DNA of 64,000 nucleotides from Ischnura elegans (Eukaryota; Arthropoda; Insecta; Odonata; Coenagrionidae). The position numbers and the translations under genes were made by a program. The notes beneath the pieces were generated by a model, which worked only from the letters and a program-made list of their open reading frames with translations, did no database searches and was not told the origin of the DNA. The number at the start of each line of letters is the position of its first letter. Positions within the stretch are counted from its first letter, which is position 1. Below are positions 22,111 through 32,644 of the stretch, piece after piece. The stretch covers positions 43,629,812 through 43,693,811 of the forward strand of contig NC_060259.1 in the NCBI RefSeq assembly GCF_921293095.1. Direction: 5' to 3'.

Positions 22111-22887
22111 AATCATGCCTATATCTGCGCAATTGAGGGATTTGATAGCCTTTCATGCCTAAGGACTGCATTTTTCATTGAGAAATTCTCACATGCTAAT
22201 ATTTTCCCGAGATACATTTACGGCATCATAGTTAGTGCGCTTCACGTCAATGATTCAAAAACTCAACTCATAATTTCAATGTTATACGTTAAATTTATTA
22301 ATAAAAGGTGGATATGCAGGCCAAGTGAAATTCCTTCGGGTGCCAGGGGTAGGTGGCCTAGGATAAACTTAATGGGCGTGCAAGAATATCTATTCCTACA
22401 AGGAAAGACTTATTTTCTGCTGTCTCCTCATTCTTTACTTCCTTTTTTAATCTTTAATTAAGACTGCATGATGAGTAAAATATAATAAATTTAACCTATA
22501 GTGACTGAGAATCCCTTACTAAAATCCAATCTATGCTGGTGAAAAAATAGCTACTATTCACTGAATAAGTTATTAGATGAGAAATTTGAATTCGTTGTAT
22601 GTTGCCTTTTATATTATAATGATATTTATGAGTGCATGATTATACATATGTCATGCGCTCGTCATGCGCATGATATCATCTCACTACGCATCCTTTTTTA
22701 CCTTCTGCAATCTTCCGATTTATATTATCAAAGATGATCGCCCTCCTAGCAGCACACGCGGGATGAATTTTGCTGTATTCGAGGCGTGGGAGGGGGAGAA
22801 GCGAGCGGGGAGGGGACGGGATCGGCCTGCCGCTCTTGTATCAGCGACGATGCGTGGGCGTTGGAATATTTTCTTGGCGGACTCAAA
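22111..22887. other. No recognised feature
   Basis: AT-rich with a short GC-rich stretch (about 22760-22860) just left of the piggyBac insertion. Frames there show no domain. Confidence 0.45.
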
Positions 22888-23021
22888 TTAACCCATTAGT
22901 GCCCATAATTCCCTAGTTGTTATATTTGAACAATATCTTCAAAAAATGGTCTTAGGAGTATTTTAAACAACATATGTTAAATTTAGCACTCAATAAAAAT
23001 TTTTTCATTGTTTTCTGAAGT

Positions 23022-23048
23022 GGCAACTTTAGTTGCCGACGGGCACTA
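23022..23048 (+). repeat. piggyBac subterminal repeat, left internal
   Basis: It reads GGCAACTTTAGTTGCCGACG followed by GGCACTA. The GGCAACT/AGTTGCC part is itself a dyad. It is inverted relative to 25911-25937, and the match continues outward into TTTGACTA and GTTTGCA words. A transposase-binding role is inferred. Confidence 0.8.
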
Positions 23049-23630
23049 GCATAGTCAAAATATGCAAACTTCATTCCATCTTCGCTATTTTTCAGTTTAC
23101 CAGTGGTTTTTTGAGGTTAACTTCTTCAAAATAAATGCTGTGCTCCTATTGTAATGCATTAGAGGAGATTATGAAATATTTGCATTCGGGCACTGCTATA
23201 TATTATAATATTCTTACCATTTCCTCACACAAGAATGGGATGTTATTCTGACTAGATGGGTAATGATTTTCTGTGAATTCAATAACCTATCACGACACTT
23301 TTAAAATGTTCTTTTGAACTTTATTAGCTTAAAACAATTGTTAATATTGCACATATATTTTTCAAATAAATCACATTTACAATAATGACAACACTTGATA
23401 TGTTTCATTTTTACTAACAAATCAAACTTATTAACACGGACTGGCAGAAAAAACTCAAGATCATATACATTTTCAGAAAAAAATGAAGCACAGTAATTTT
23501 AAGATGTAGTTTGTGCAAGAAATTATAGAATGAATATATTGAAAATTTGAACAAAATGTATTACTTTCATTTCTTTCACAACAATGCGCCCAAAGGAGCA
23601 ATAGGAAATTAAAGAAACACATTTTACACA

Positions 23631-25424
23631 CTACGAATGAAAATCTCCGAAACATTTGTTAGCATGCAGTGGTGCATCACATTTTGTGCAAAGATGCTGT
23701 GTTCTTTTTTTACAAACACGACATCGCCGATACTTTGAATTCCCCCTCCCAATTATGTGATATTTGTGATCTCGGCGAAAATTATTTCTCGGAGAAGACG
23801 AAAATGGTGACCGCACTCCTGGTGACAACGGGGCAACAGCAAAAGATTTAAGGAGAAAAATTGCACACTGGCGCCTGAATTCAAGTTGAGGCATTTCATT
23901 ACCAAATAATCTTCTATAAAGAAGCCATCCTTGGACCACTGAAATGTCTACCGCCCGGGCAAAGAATGGCCACCACCATTTCTTTGTCCTAATTGCTGTG
24001 CGATAGGTTGCAACAAATTGGTCGCAAATATCCACCCCGCCCATATTTGCATTGTACCTAGCGATTGTACCTGGAACATCAACAAACTGAATCTTTTTTT
24101 CTGCCCTGGAATACCGAGTTGATTTTTTCATAGGCTCCACGGGATCACAATTTGAGAGAACGGTGACAACGGCGTTATCATTCCACCGTACCGCAATTAG
24201 ATCAGAAGAAGCGGAAAACCCGGTAAAACCCCTGTTCGTCTTTTTCCAAGCCCTCTTGTCAGGTAGCTTCATGTTTGATCCGACTCGATTTTCTCGCAAT
24301 GTCCCTGTTCCTCCCAATCCCTTTTTTGTCAACTCAGTTAAAAGTTCAACTGACGTAAATAGGTTGTCGAAATATAGTTTAATTCCTTTTTCAAGTCCAA
24401 TATGCTCTGCTAAACCTAACACAACGTCCCCCCCTTGGCCCAACCCAGTGGAAGACGAGTGGATGAACCGCAGTAAGGCTCAGCATGGTATGTAGCCTGT
24501 TGGATCAGCAGCAACCCACAGCTTGAATCCAAAGCGAATGGGTTTTCCTCTAATAAACTGTTTGCTCCCATGCCGGCCGTAATAGGGAATCATGCTCTCA
24601 TCGATGCTCAAACTGTTCCCCGGTTCTATCTGTTTGAATGCCTGGTTGAGGAAATCAAACAAAGGACGTACCTTGTACATTCGGTCACTCCCATTGTTAG
24701 CATCATTATCTGCCAGGTGAAGGTAGCGAAGTAAATTTTCAAACCTGTTTCGCCTTATTGCATCCGCAACTATTTTCACGTGGCAATCCGGGTCCACCTT
24801 CCGATACATTCTCTTTTGAGAGAGGCGGTGGTATCCTGACAAAAGCATTACCCCTATTAATGAATGTATTTCGTCACTTGTTGCCTCTAAACCATGAACA
24901 AGATGTTGGGCGGCATACCGATTGGTTTCTATGACTATATGATTCACTAAACATTCCGAAAAAATTGCTTTGAAGGCATCAAATGGGGAGTTCACAGTTT
25001 CGCGCAAATAGTCTTCCGCATTGGGGAGATATTTTGGCGATACATTTTCAATTTTGGAAGTAAAGTCCTGACAGTTTTCCTCCCAACATCGCACGGGGTA
25101 ACAACGCTTTCGCTTCTTGGGCTTCTTCACGGTTAGCGTTACCGAGGTTTCACACATTTCACTGAAATGGCCCCGTCCATTCTGGACCAATCTCTCCTCA
25201 GCCTCCTCGGAGAAGTCAGCAAGAACCTCTGACTGTAGAATACGAGCCGGAAGATGGCTGAAGTCTCCTTCCACCTCCTCGTCAGAAAGATCGGAATCCT
25301 GATCGCTTACCATTCCCTTCTCTTCAACGGGAGGGCAAATGGCAATGCTTTCGGGGGAAACATCGTCCTCCAATAGGGCATCTAGAATTTCATTCAGGCG
25401 CAGGCCTCGTTTAATACAATTCAT
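23631..25424 (-). pseudogene. piggyBac transposase, frameshifted
   Basis: The cut-and-paste DDD transposase is read in two main pieces, 25424-24480 (314 residues) and 24443-23631. Piece 1 has an acidic N-terminus and a basic patch KKPKKRKR near residue 100. The first catalytic Asp lies in SIDESMIPYYGRHG (D275), followed by IRGKPIRFGFKLWVAADPTG. Piece 2 has YFDNLFTS (second Asp), MGGVDICDQ (third Asp) and a C-terminal Cys/His zinc domain (CRVCKKRTQHLCTKCDAPLH). Between about 24445 and 24495 the expected HAEPYCGSSTRL block is present but in the +1 frame. Two compensating one-base indels therefore break the gene, rather than a simple stop. Sequencing error is the main alternative. The N-terminal start at 25424 is the first Met; an upstream exon cannot be excluded. 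Confidence 0.93.
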
Positions 25425-25910
25425 CTGGGCCCTAAAAGCGAATTAATAAACATTTAATGGTGTGTAACATAGCAAATGAAACTGACATTGAGTGTTACAA
25501 AAGATGATAATAAAGAATTACTAATCAGTATCACGGAAGCATCGCCTCGAGTAATGAATTTTACCACGGTTCGTGATATTCTCAAGCAAATAAATCAGAA
25601 TTATGAAGATAGAATACCAAAAATAGCTCTCCAGAGGTGACTTTAGATGTAACATATTAATTATTTCGCCTTATTTCGATAGAATTTGCAAATAATAGTG
25701 CTTTTTCCCAATGCTAAAAAATAGGCAACCTGCTATTTAATCAAAAATATATCGATAATTAAGGAAAATTAAAAGAACAAAACACCGAATGATGCATGAA
25801 AAGTACAAAAGTGCTCAATAAAGTTTTAATAGCTACTGTTTAAGTACTTATACTACTTTGAATCTGAATTAAATAAAAAAAATACGAATGTTTGCAATTT
25901 TTGACTACGC

Positions 25911-25937
25911 TAGTGCCCGTCGGCAACTTAAGTTGCC
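25911..25937 (-). repeat. piggyBac subterminal repeat, right internal
   Basis: TAGTGCCCGTCGGCAACT then TAAGTTGCC, the inverted partner of 23022-23048. It lies about 360 bp inside the right end. Confidence 0.8.
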
Positions 25938-26272
25938 ATCACTTTTTACATTGGCATAGAAAAACAACAAAACCATATTTCTACGTAATAATTTGGATAG
26001 TATTTCATTAAAGCTTTCACTATAAGTTGAAAAATAAATATTAGTGAATATAACACGGAAAAAGACCTCAACTTACATGATAAAGAAGATAGTCACCAGT
26101 CGTCGGCTGAACACCTGGAGGAGCTGCAGTAATCTGACCAGTACGCGAAAGACAATCGAACTGACGAGGAACGAGCAACGCTGGCAAACAATGTAAGGTC
26201 TAGTAAAAGCACACATGAAGAATCATATGAATTGACTACTTAGTAAACGCTGTATGAGACAAAATGTAGCAT

Positions 26273-26299
26273 GGCAACTAAAGTTGCCGACGGGCACTA
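26273..26299 (+). repeat. piggyBac subterminal repeat at the right tip
   Basis: A third copy, GGCAACTAAAGTTGCCGACG plus GGCACTA. It overlaps the terminal CCCATTAGTGCCC repeat, so the outer and inner binding-type motifs are fused at this end. The left tip keeps only the TAGTGCCC half. Confidence 0.8.
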
Positions 26300-26575
26300 A
26301 TGGGTTAAGCATTTTGTGGCTAAATGGTGGCAGATACATCAAAAGGCACGAAATATTTGTCTTAAGAGGCCAGTAACTTGGTAAAATATATAGGGAATGG
26401 CCATAACATATTATATTTTTAGAATTTTGACCCTCCCCTAAATTTCATTTGAGTGAGGGTCAGGGGTTCACCTAGAGGTTTCAATTTTTTCAGACCTTAT
26501 TTTTGATCGGTCCCACAACTTTTTTTCATTAGGCCAGATGGATTAGAAAAAAAACGATTATTTCGACTTGCCGTA

Positions 26576-27430
26576 ATGGTTCTCTTCCAATTTATTCCTT
26601 ACGCAGGGGATAAATCAAACCCTGATGGAATGAAGGTAGGATTACACGCTAGCATTGTTTGGGATTTCTTGAAAATAATTCCTGATATATCGCAGCATCG
26701 GTTGTTTTTCGACAGCTATTATTCTTCCTGTTCCTTGATTCAAAAACTGAAAGAAAGGCGAACCTTTGAAACTGGAAACATTCGGGGAAACAGAACTGGA
26801 AAATGTCCGCTAGAAGACTCTAACGCTCTTTAAAAAAAACCTCGAGGCTCATTTGATCATACTCTTGACGAGGAATCTGAATTGCCTGTGGTAAAATGGA
26901 ATGATAAAGCTCTTGTAGCTGTGGCCAGCAACACATTTCCAGTTTTCCCTTCAGGAAGTGAGAAAAGAGTTTACCATAAGGAAAGAAAAGAGGCAACAAT
27001 TCCTCAGCCTCTTATCGTTTGTAATTACAATAATCTCATGGGTGGAGTAGATCTTGACGATAATTCAAACGCGAATTATAGAATCAAGATCAGAGGGAAA
27101 AAGTGGAAAAAGCCACTTTTAACAAATTTACTGGATAATGTGCGTGCAAATTTATGAAAAATCCATAGGAAGGCTATTAAGTAAAAAATGTGTCAAATTG
27201 ATTTTAGATCATACGTTGTGCTGAGGTGACCGAGAAGAAGGCATTCAGAAGGACCATCAAATCCGAAGAATGGCAGAACGTCATAAAATTCTTTACCAGC
27301 AGACGTTAAAAAATATTATGTAGGCCATATTATCGAGAACAACGAATGACATAGAAGGTGCAGGCAATGTAACAGCCACACTGTATATGTTTGTGTAAAA
27401 TGAAACTTGCCCTTGCATCAAAAAGTTTTA
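26576..27430 (+). pseudogene. Second piggyBac-type transposase relic
   Basis: Frames 26576-26833 and 26882-27157 encode a PGBD-type core. It includes FFDSYYSSCSLIQKL (second Asp region), TGNIRGNRTGKCPL, VVKWNDKALVAVASN, and NNLMGGVDLDDNSNANYRI (third Asp) with the basic IRGKKWKKP. Downstream, HRRCRQCNSHTVYVCVKC, out of frame, is the end of a Cys-rich tail (to about 27425). The N-terminal third and first catalytic Asp are missing. Sequence differs strongly from the neighbour at 23.6-25.4 kb, so it is a separate family and not a duplicate. CAAATGGGTTGA at 27731-27742 may be its degraded right end (TTAA changed to TTGA). No left end found. Confidence 0.85.
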
Positions 27431-28084
27431 TACTTTTCATTAATAAAAGGTTTAATTATTGCATGAATGGTTATTTAATTTTTTTAAATGCTAATTCATT
27501 CGTTTTTATAAGGTTATTAATAACACAGTGGAAAAGATAAAGATTCTGGTTTTTCACGGTATGTTAACCGAAGTTCCCACGTTCCGCACATGGTGCGAAA
27601 ACGCACTATTCTTTATCATAAATAAAATTTTTAGGGGCTAAAGTTTTTCAATGTTTTGTTTCTAATGCGTATTGAGACTAAATATAATGATGAATTACAA
27701 AATTTACATTAAATATTAGCCTCGGCCGCAAATGGGTTGATAGGAGGATTAGGTTTTTGGCGTAAGAATGTCACTCGTGTCTCTTGGCCACAAAGTTATA
27801 GAAATTTCCTCGATCAATTTACAAACCTAATTCTGTTTAGAAAAAAGTCACTTGTACCCCTTAGCCACTGACCCCTCAAATGTCATGCGCATGCTACTTG
27901 AAATGTGTTTGTGTAATTCCACAGCTTATAGACTGGGCGAACACCAACTTACAGGTAACTCCTTGATGTATTACATTACTATTGTTTTGGTTTCAGTTTT
28001 TCAGTACTACTATTTATACATAAAAATATGCGACGGATAACGGTTTTGAATATAATTAATAATTAATGTGGTCTTGGATAATAG
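27431..28084. other. No gene; possible end of piggyBac relic
   Basis: AT-rich. Contains GCCTCGGCCGCAAATGGGTTGA (about 27720-27742), which resembles a piggyBac terminus. The rest is unassigned. Confidence 0.35.
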
Positions 28085-28336
28085 GTCAGGGCAAGGGCGT
28101 GCACAGGATCAAAACTAGAGGGAAGGCAAGCCATGGTTGTTCAAGTTATAGGTAAGATTTAAGTATAGAAAAGGTGAATGAAACCAACATTTTAAGGAAA
28201 CTGTAACAGCTCTTTATTGGTTTTTTTATAATTATTTGCTTGAATAAATATTATTTTCCTTAAAAGTATTTGCGATGTTTGCTTCTAGGGGGGTGGGGGC
28301 AGCTGCCCCCTCCTGCCCCTCACTGGGTACGACCAT
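28085..28336 (+). mobile_element. Possible short repeat with G-rich ends
   Basis: The start GGGCGTGCACAGGATCAAAACTAGAGGG and the reverse complement of the end (GTCGTACCCAGTGAGGGGCAGG) are loosely alike. A related G/C-rich tail with CCGCCTATGC lies at 30241-30290. This may be a MITE or a retroposon tail, but the boundaries are uncertain. Confidence 0.3.
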
Positions 28337-28339
28337 GCA

Positions 28340-28766
28340 TCAGGGAATGAAATGCAAAAAAGTTTGCCGATGTTTCGATACTTTGTAATATAATCATCAG
28401 ATCATTGAATAATGGTTGCAATAAATTTATACATGAGGGCATGAACGATTTCTTAAATTTTTAACAGCAATAAAATAAAAAATATAAAAAGTATTCAATT
28501 GTACATAAATGAAAAATAAGATAAAAGAATTTCTATATCGTCAAAATGTCTCACGTTTGAAGTTTTAATTGAAAATTCTTGTCTTTTCTTTTTCATATAT
28601 GTATAACTAAGTTATTTTATATATTTTCTATTTTTTATTGTAAAAAATTGTAGAAATCGTTCATTCTCTCATTTATGAATTTATTATAACCATTATTCAT
28701 AGCCCTGATGACGATATTGGAAAATATCGAAACGTTAGCGAATATTTTTGCATTTCATTCCCTGAC
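28340..28766. repeat. Foldback element with hammerhead-like cores
   Basis: Arms 28340-28465 and 28639-28766 are diverged reverse complements. The termini TCAGGGAATGAAATGCAAAAA and TTTTTGCATTTCATTCCCTGA match exactly. Each arm carries CTGATGA, a stem-loop and GAAAC (28705-28733 on plus, 28372-28400 on minus). The loop between the arms is AT-rich and non-coding. A mariner lies 3 bp beyond the right end. Confidence 0.8.
28705..28733 (+). ncRNA. Hammerhead ribozyme-like core
   Basis: CUGAUGA (28705-28711), then a perfect 7-bp stem CGATATT/AATATCG with a GGAA tetraloop, then GAAAC (ending 28733). This is the strict consensus for the central half of a hammerhead. Stems I and III and the cleavage triplet are not convincing within this copy. 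In Penelope-type hammerheads stem III is very short and can act as dimers. Activity is inferred only. Confidence 0.5.
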
Positions 28767-28769
28767 GTA

Positions 28770-29772
28770 CAGGGTCCGTTCAATAAGTATCGGGACTGGT
28801 TCGCTGTAGCCTCAACAATGCGATGAACGGGGGTCCGTCTTTTAGGCTAGGTAGAGGGGTCCTCCGTCACTCAGGCGCACTTTAGTTCAGTCACCTCCGG
28901 GCATGTGTTAAGATAGCAGGTTGATTGTTGTGACGTGCGATGATTTGTGGTGTCGTCGCTTCCCGTCATGGAACCCACTGTCGAGCAACGCTACGCTGTG
29001 AATTTTTGCGTTAAACTCGGAAAATCCGCGTCGGAGGCTTTTTAACTCATTAAACAGGCTTATGGGGATGATGTCTTAAACCGCAAAAGAGTTTTTGAGT
29101 GTCGCAAAATGTCGCAAAAAAGGCCGGGAGCTCGTCGAAGACGAGCACCACGTCGGGCGCCCAAGGACCGCTCGAACTAATGCTCAGGTGGAAAAAGTGA
29201 AAAACGTTATGGACTCTAACAGGCGTTTAACCATCGCCCTTATCAGTGATGAGACCATCCTTTCAGTTGGGACCGTCCACACCGTTGTAACAGATGATCT
29301 TGCGATGAGGAAATGTGCGCGAAGCTGGTGCGACATCGCGTAACGCGCGTGCGGTCAGCCATTGCCAAGAATTGGAAACTTCACCATGACAATGCGCCGT
29401 GCCCCAGTGCGTTTGCTTTGCGGCAGCTGCTAGCGAAATTCGGCGAGGAAACGTTGCCTCACCCACCATACAGTCCTAACCTGGCTCCACCTGACTTTTT
29501 CTTGTTTCCGCGAATAAAAAGGGAGCTCAAAGGATATCGGTTCGACTCCATTGAGGCGGTTCAAGCGACAACGACAAAGGCTCTACCTGTACCTGTACAG
29601 TACTCCGGAAACCGACATCCAGGGGCCTTTTGGAGAGTGTCACACGCCACAAACTAAGTGTACCAATGCAGGAGGAATGTATTTTGAAGATTATTAAGTA
29701 GTTAATTATCATGATAACTTCAATGATTTTTGATTTTTGGAATCGGTCCCGATACTTATTCAACGGACCCTG
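28770..29772 (+). mobile_element. mariner element, internally deleted, 1.0 kb
   Basis: The ends CAGGGTCCGTTCAATAAGTA and its inverse (right end GTCCCGATACTTATTCAACG...) form 27-28 bp terminal inverted repeats with about one mismatch. TA flanks both sides (28768-28769, 29773-29774). Full mariners are about 1.3 kb, so roughly 0.3 kb is lost inside the transposase. Confidence 0.95.
28968..29657 (+). pseudogene. mariner transposase, deleted and frameshifted
   Basis: Begins MEPTVEQRYAVNFCVKLGKS (N-terminal HTH), then an in-frame stop and a frame change. It continues as ELVEDEHHVGRPRTART and RLTIALISDETILSVGTVHT (second HTH, with the GRPR-type linker). After MRKCARSW it jumps to NWKLHHDNAPCPSA (second catalytic Asp) and SPNLAPPDFFLFPRIKREL (third Asp of the DD34D triad). 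The segment with the first catalytic Asp is deleted. About 230 codons remain of the usual 345. It cannot encode an active enzyme, but its ends may still be recognised by a related transposase. Confidence 0.93.
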
Positions 29773-29944
29773 TATATTTAAAGACTTCACGGTCAGATCC
29801 AAATATTTTCTGATGGGGGCACTTGGGCCTGAAAGGCAAACAGTCTTCTTATATGTGGTATTAAAAACAGCATGTAACAATTGCTATGCGAAATATTCTC
29901 CTCAATTTAATGCGAAAGTTATTAATACGACATCAAATTATTAA

Positions 29945-30165
29945 CCCTTTCTAACCCAGAGCTGCTTTTGTGAGAAATCAAATTTGAAAATTTTTCATTT
30001 TGAAAACTTGAATATTTGCACTCAATCATAATTGTCGTTACTGATAAATATTTTGTCACTAGAATTTACACTGCAAAATAATACGTAGTTTAGATATTTC
30101 CTAAATAGAGCTGAAAATTTATACATTTTGGATGTTGCTTAGAAGCAGCATTGGGTTATAATGGG
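29945..30165 (+). mobile_element. TTAA-type MITE, copy 2 of 3
   Basis: The best-preserved copy: 221 bp with TTAA on both sides (29941-29944, 30166-30169). The left end CCCTTTCTAACCCAGAGCTG and the right end, ...GAAGCAGCATTGGGTTATAATGGG, are imperfect inverted repeats over about 28 bp. No coding frame. Confidence 0.85.
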
Positions 30166-31147
30166 TTAAGGTTCCGTAATATACGAAACAAAATGAATGC
30201 AATGATAACTGTATTAAAAATTTTGCCTGTATTTTTAAGCGCCTGAAGGGGGGCACATCCCCCTGTCCCCCTAAAATCCGCCTATGCAAGAGTATATTAA
30301 TAATTATGTAATAATTGCTTTTATTAGCATGTACAACTTGGTCCTTCAAAGGCCTAAGGCTTTTCAGAAGCTTCCATTTATCCTACATAGTGGCACATTG
30401 AAAACCTAACATTTATATCTCATTTCAACTTTCAACTTCATAAACAAAAAAAACACCAACAGCATGAAATAAAAAGTTTTATCAACTTTGAAACCAAAAT
30501 AGAAGAATGTAATATCATTTGTACATTTCAGGTTAATTAAAGAAGTTACAAGTCCAGTTTCACTAATTAACCATTATTTCACATATAAATTGAGATCATG
30601 AAAAAGAAATCGAGTTATCAAAATAATATTTACGCCACACTGGTTCGGGGTGCAGGTGATGGAAATCTGACTCCGGGTCTGGGGCTGGGCAGAGGTAGGA
30701 GCATGTGAGAGAAGACGTTGAGGGTCGTGTAACTGGAGACAATGAGATGTTGGCGCGGAGCGTCTGCGTTTGGGATTCTAGTGAGTAGGTGGATGGTCGG
30801 GGTGCGAGGATTTTGGGGGTCGTTACAAGGGCGAATTCGCTACAAATGAGGCTCCCCTCCACCCCTCCCCTCTCCCGTTGCCCCCAAACAACTCGAAGAT
30901 TCATGTGACATTTTGCAAAGCAGGGTCAATGGTAAGAATAACTCCGGGTGAGAAAGTATGAACGGGTGCGGAGAGGAATCGATGGCAGAGTCTCATGGGA
31001 GAAACGCGAAGAATGTATTACGATGCATGGATTTTTTGGGACTCCAAATAGCTTTTGTGGCTTCAAAGATTTTTCATGGAGTAGAAGAGGGATAGATACA
31101 GAGCAGCGCTTTTTTTGAGCAATGGTTTTCTAAATGGCAGGTGGAGT
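30166..31147. other. No recognised gene
   Basis: A G/C-rich block at 30241-30290 (GGGGGGCACATCCCCC...) looks like a retroposon tail. 30640-30900 is moderately GC-rich. There is no domain in any frame. Confidence 0.4.
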
Positions 31148-31720
31148 GATTCGGTGGTAACTCGCTGGCAATCGCATTGCTGAATAAGAAAAATAAAAAA
31201 TAATTGATATTCAGTTGCTTAAAAGGATTCGCCGATTCTTTAGGTTAGTTTAGAATATATCTTAATTATTAGAGTAGTAACATTGCCTGCTTGAATAAAT
31301 GAAGAATCTCTTCTGTGAGGGTAAATTAGTAGTGAAGCTGCTTCGTAAAATGTATTTAAAAGTTTCTTGTTAAGATTAAAACTGACGATAAAGTAGGATA
31401 CTCCAAGAGTACCTAAGACAAAAGATTCGGTAGTAACCTGCCTGCAACTGCAAGCTAAATAAGATAAATATAAGCATTGATATTCAGTTTCTTAAGTGAC
31501 TCCACCTATTCTTTTTTTAGAAGGTTGAAGATTGATTGAAAAACATAAAAATCCTTCATTGAGTCCAAGAATTCAAAGTTCCAAGTTTCCCAACTCTCTG
31601 TGCACTGTGCTACCTGAGCAACGCCGAGTGGCCTGCTATTGATTGAAAAAAGAAGTGCAAATGTCATTATATTTTCGGCTCGTTAACCGCTCAATGTGAA
31701 CCGCTCAGTGAAGGAAGGAA
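31148..31720 (+). repeat. Diverged tandem duplication, period about 286 bp
   Basis: GATTCGGTGGTAAC at 31148 recurs as GATTCGGTAGTAAC at 31434. TTGATATTCAGTTGCTTAA recurs as TTGATATTCAGTTTCTTAA in the same register. The interiors are more diverged. At about 31565-31630 the minus strand carries TTGCTCAGGTAGCACAGTGC, resembling a tRNA D arm, possibly a decayed SINE head. Confidence 0.55.
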
Positions 31721-32640
31721 TCGCTCACAGACGTGTGAACTCCGATGAAAGAACGTGGAGCTGATGCGCAAATCCAGCTAGTAGCTTTGAGTTGGTGACC
31801 CACTCGGCAGGAGTCGGTCACTACATTAACTTATCCGCGAAAAATTAAGACCCTCGAGTTTCACCATGAGTAGGCGACAAATCAGGAAAAGAATATACAT
31901 GGGTATTTTTACCTTTTAAACTACATCACAACGGCAATTTTTTAAAAATGATGAACGAACCCAATCTAGTTACTCATTCACTTCACGACTGTTGGGTAAT
32001 TTTCTCCGTCACTGATCCCAGCTTTGGTGTAACTCAAGCCTGTTTATACTGTATATCATTCTCACCAACGATTACTGTAAATGATTTAGATTCCAGCACA
32101 AGGTAAATTCTTCCGAGATCAACTGTGTCACACGATTACGACTAACGTCACAGGGTGGATGCCGATGCATAATATTCCTTTCCATTTCATGGTGGAAGGT
32201 GGTTGATATTCTATGTAAATCGATCGTATATTAGTTTTAATTTATTATCATGTCGTAAGTTTTCAATTGTTTTGTATTGAGGCTATGCAAAAGTTAATAT
32301 TTTAATCCCTGTCGTTCAAAAACTGACGGCGATGACACGAGATGAAACCGAGGGGAATGCTTTAGATACTCTTTTTCAATGGCAGATAGGTTGATGCGAG
32401 GAGTGACAGAAGCAACAGGGGTTTTGCGGGCACAAAATATGCGCTTGCAGTTTTCGCCTCACTTGCGCTATAGTGTAAATGAAAACTTCCCTCAATTTTT
32501 GTTTGCCTGAGTAACCCTAGGCCACATGGGTGGCCCACAGTGTTTTACTCGTATGCCGTCCTCCCCCTACCACCCCTACCTTGGCCTACCTTGACCTACC
32601 TCCTCCTCCTATAATATCTTCTATCCTTCTAAACACATAC
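31721..32640. other. No recognised gene
   Basis: AT-rich, with a short pyrimidine-rich CTACC repeat at about 32560-32610 just before the LINE fragment. Confidence 0.45.
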
Positions 32641-32644
32641 TCTT

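Larger units (their letters stand above)
22892..26304 (-). mobile_element. piggyBac element, 3.4 kb, near complete
   Basis: TTAA stands directly outside both ends (22888-22891 and 26305-26308), the obligatory piggyBac target. The ends are a 13-bp inverted repeat CCCATTAGTGCCC. A longer subterminal block, TAGTGCCCGTCGGCAACT plus AAGTTGCC, recurs inside both ends. The transposase lies on the minus strand at 23631-25424. The AT-rich stretches 22900-23630 and 25425-26270 are non-coding flanks, the latter the probable promoter side. The transposase is frameshifted, so this copy is probably not autonomous, but both ends look intact enough to be mobilised in trans. Confidence 0.93.

Noticed and set aside
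28705..28740. Claim of an active hammerhead ribozyme
   Set aside because: Stem II and both core boxes fit, but I could not identify stems I and III or a proper cleavage triplet, so only a hammerhead-like core is claimed.
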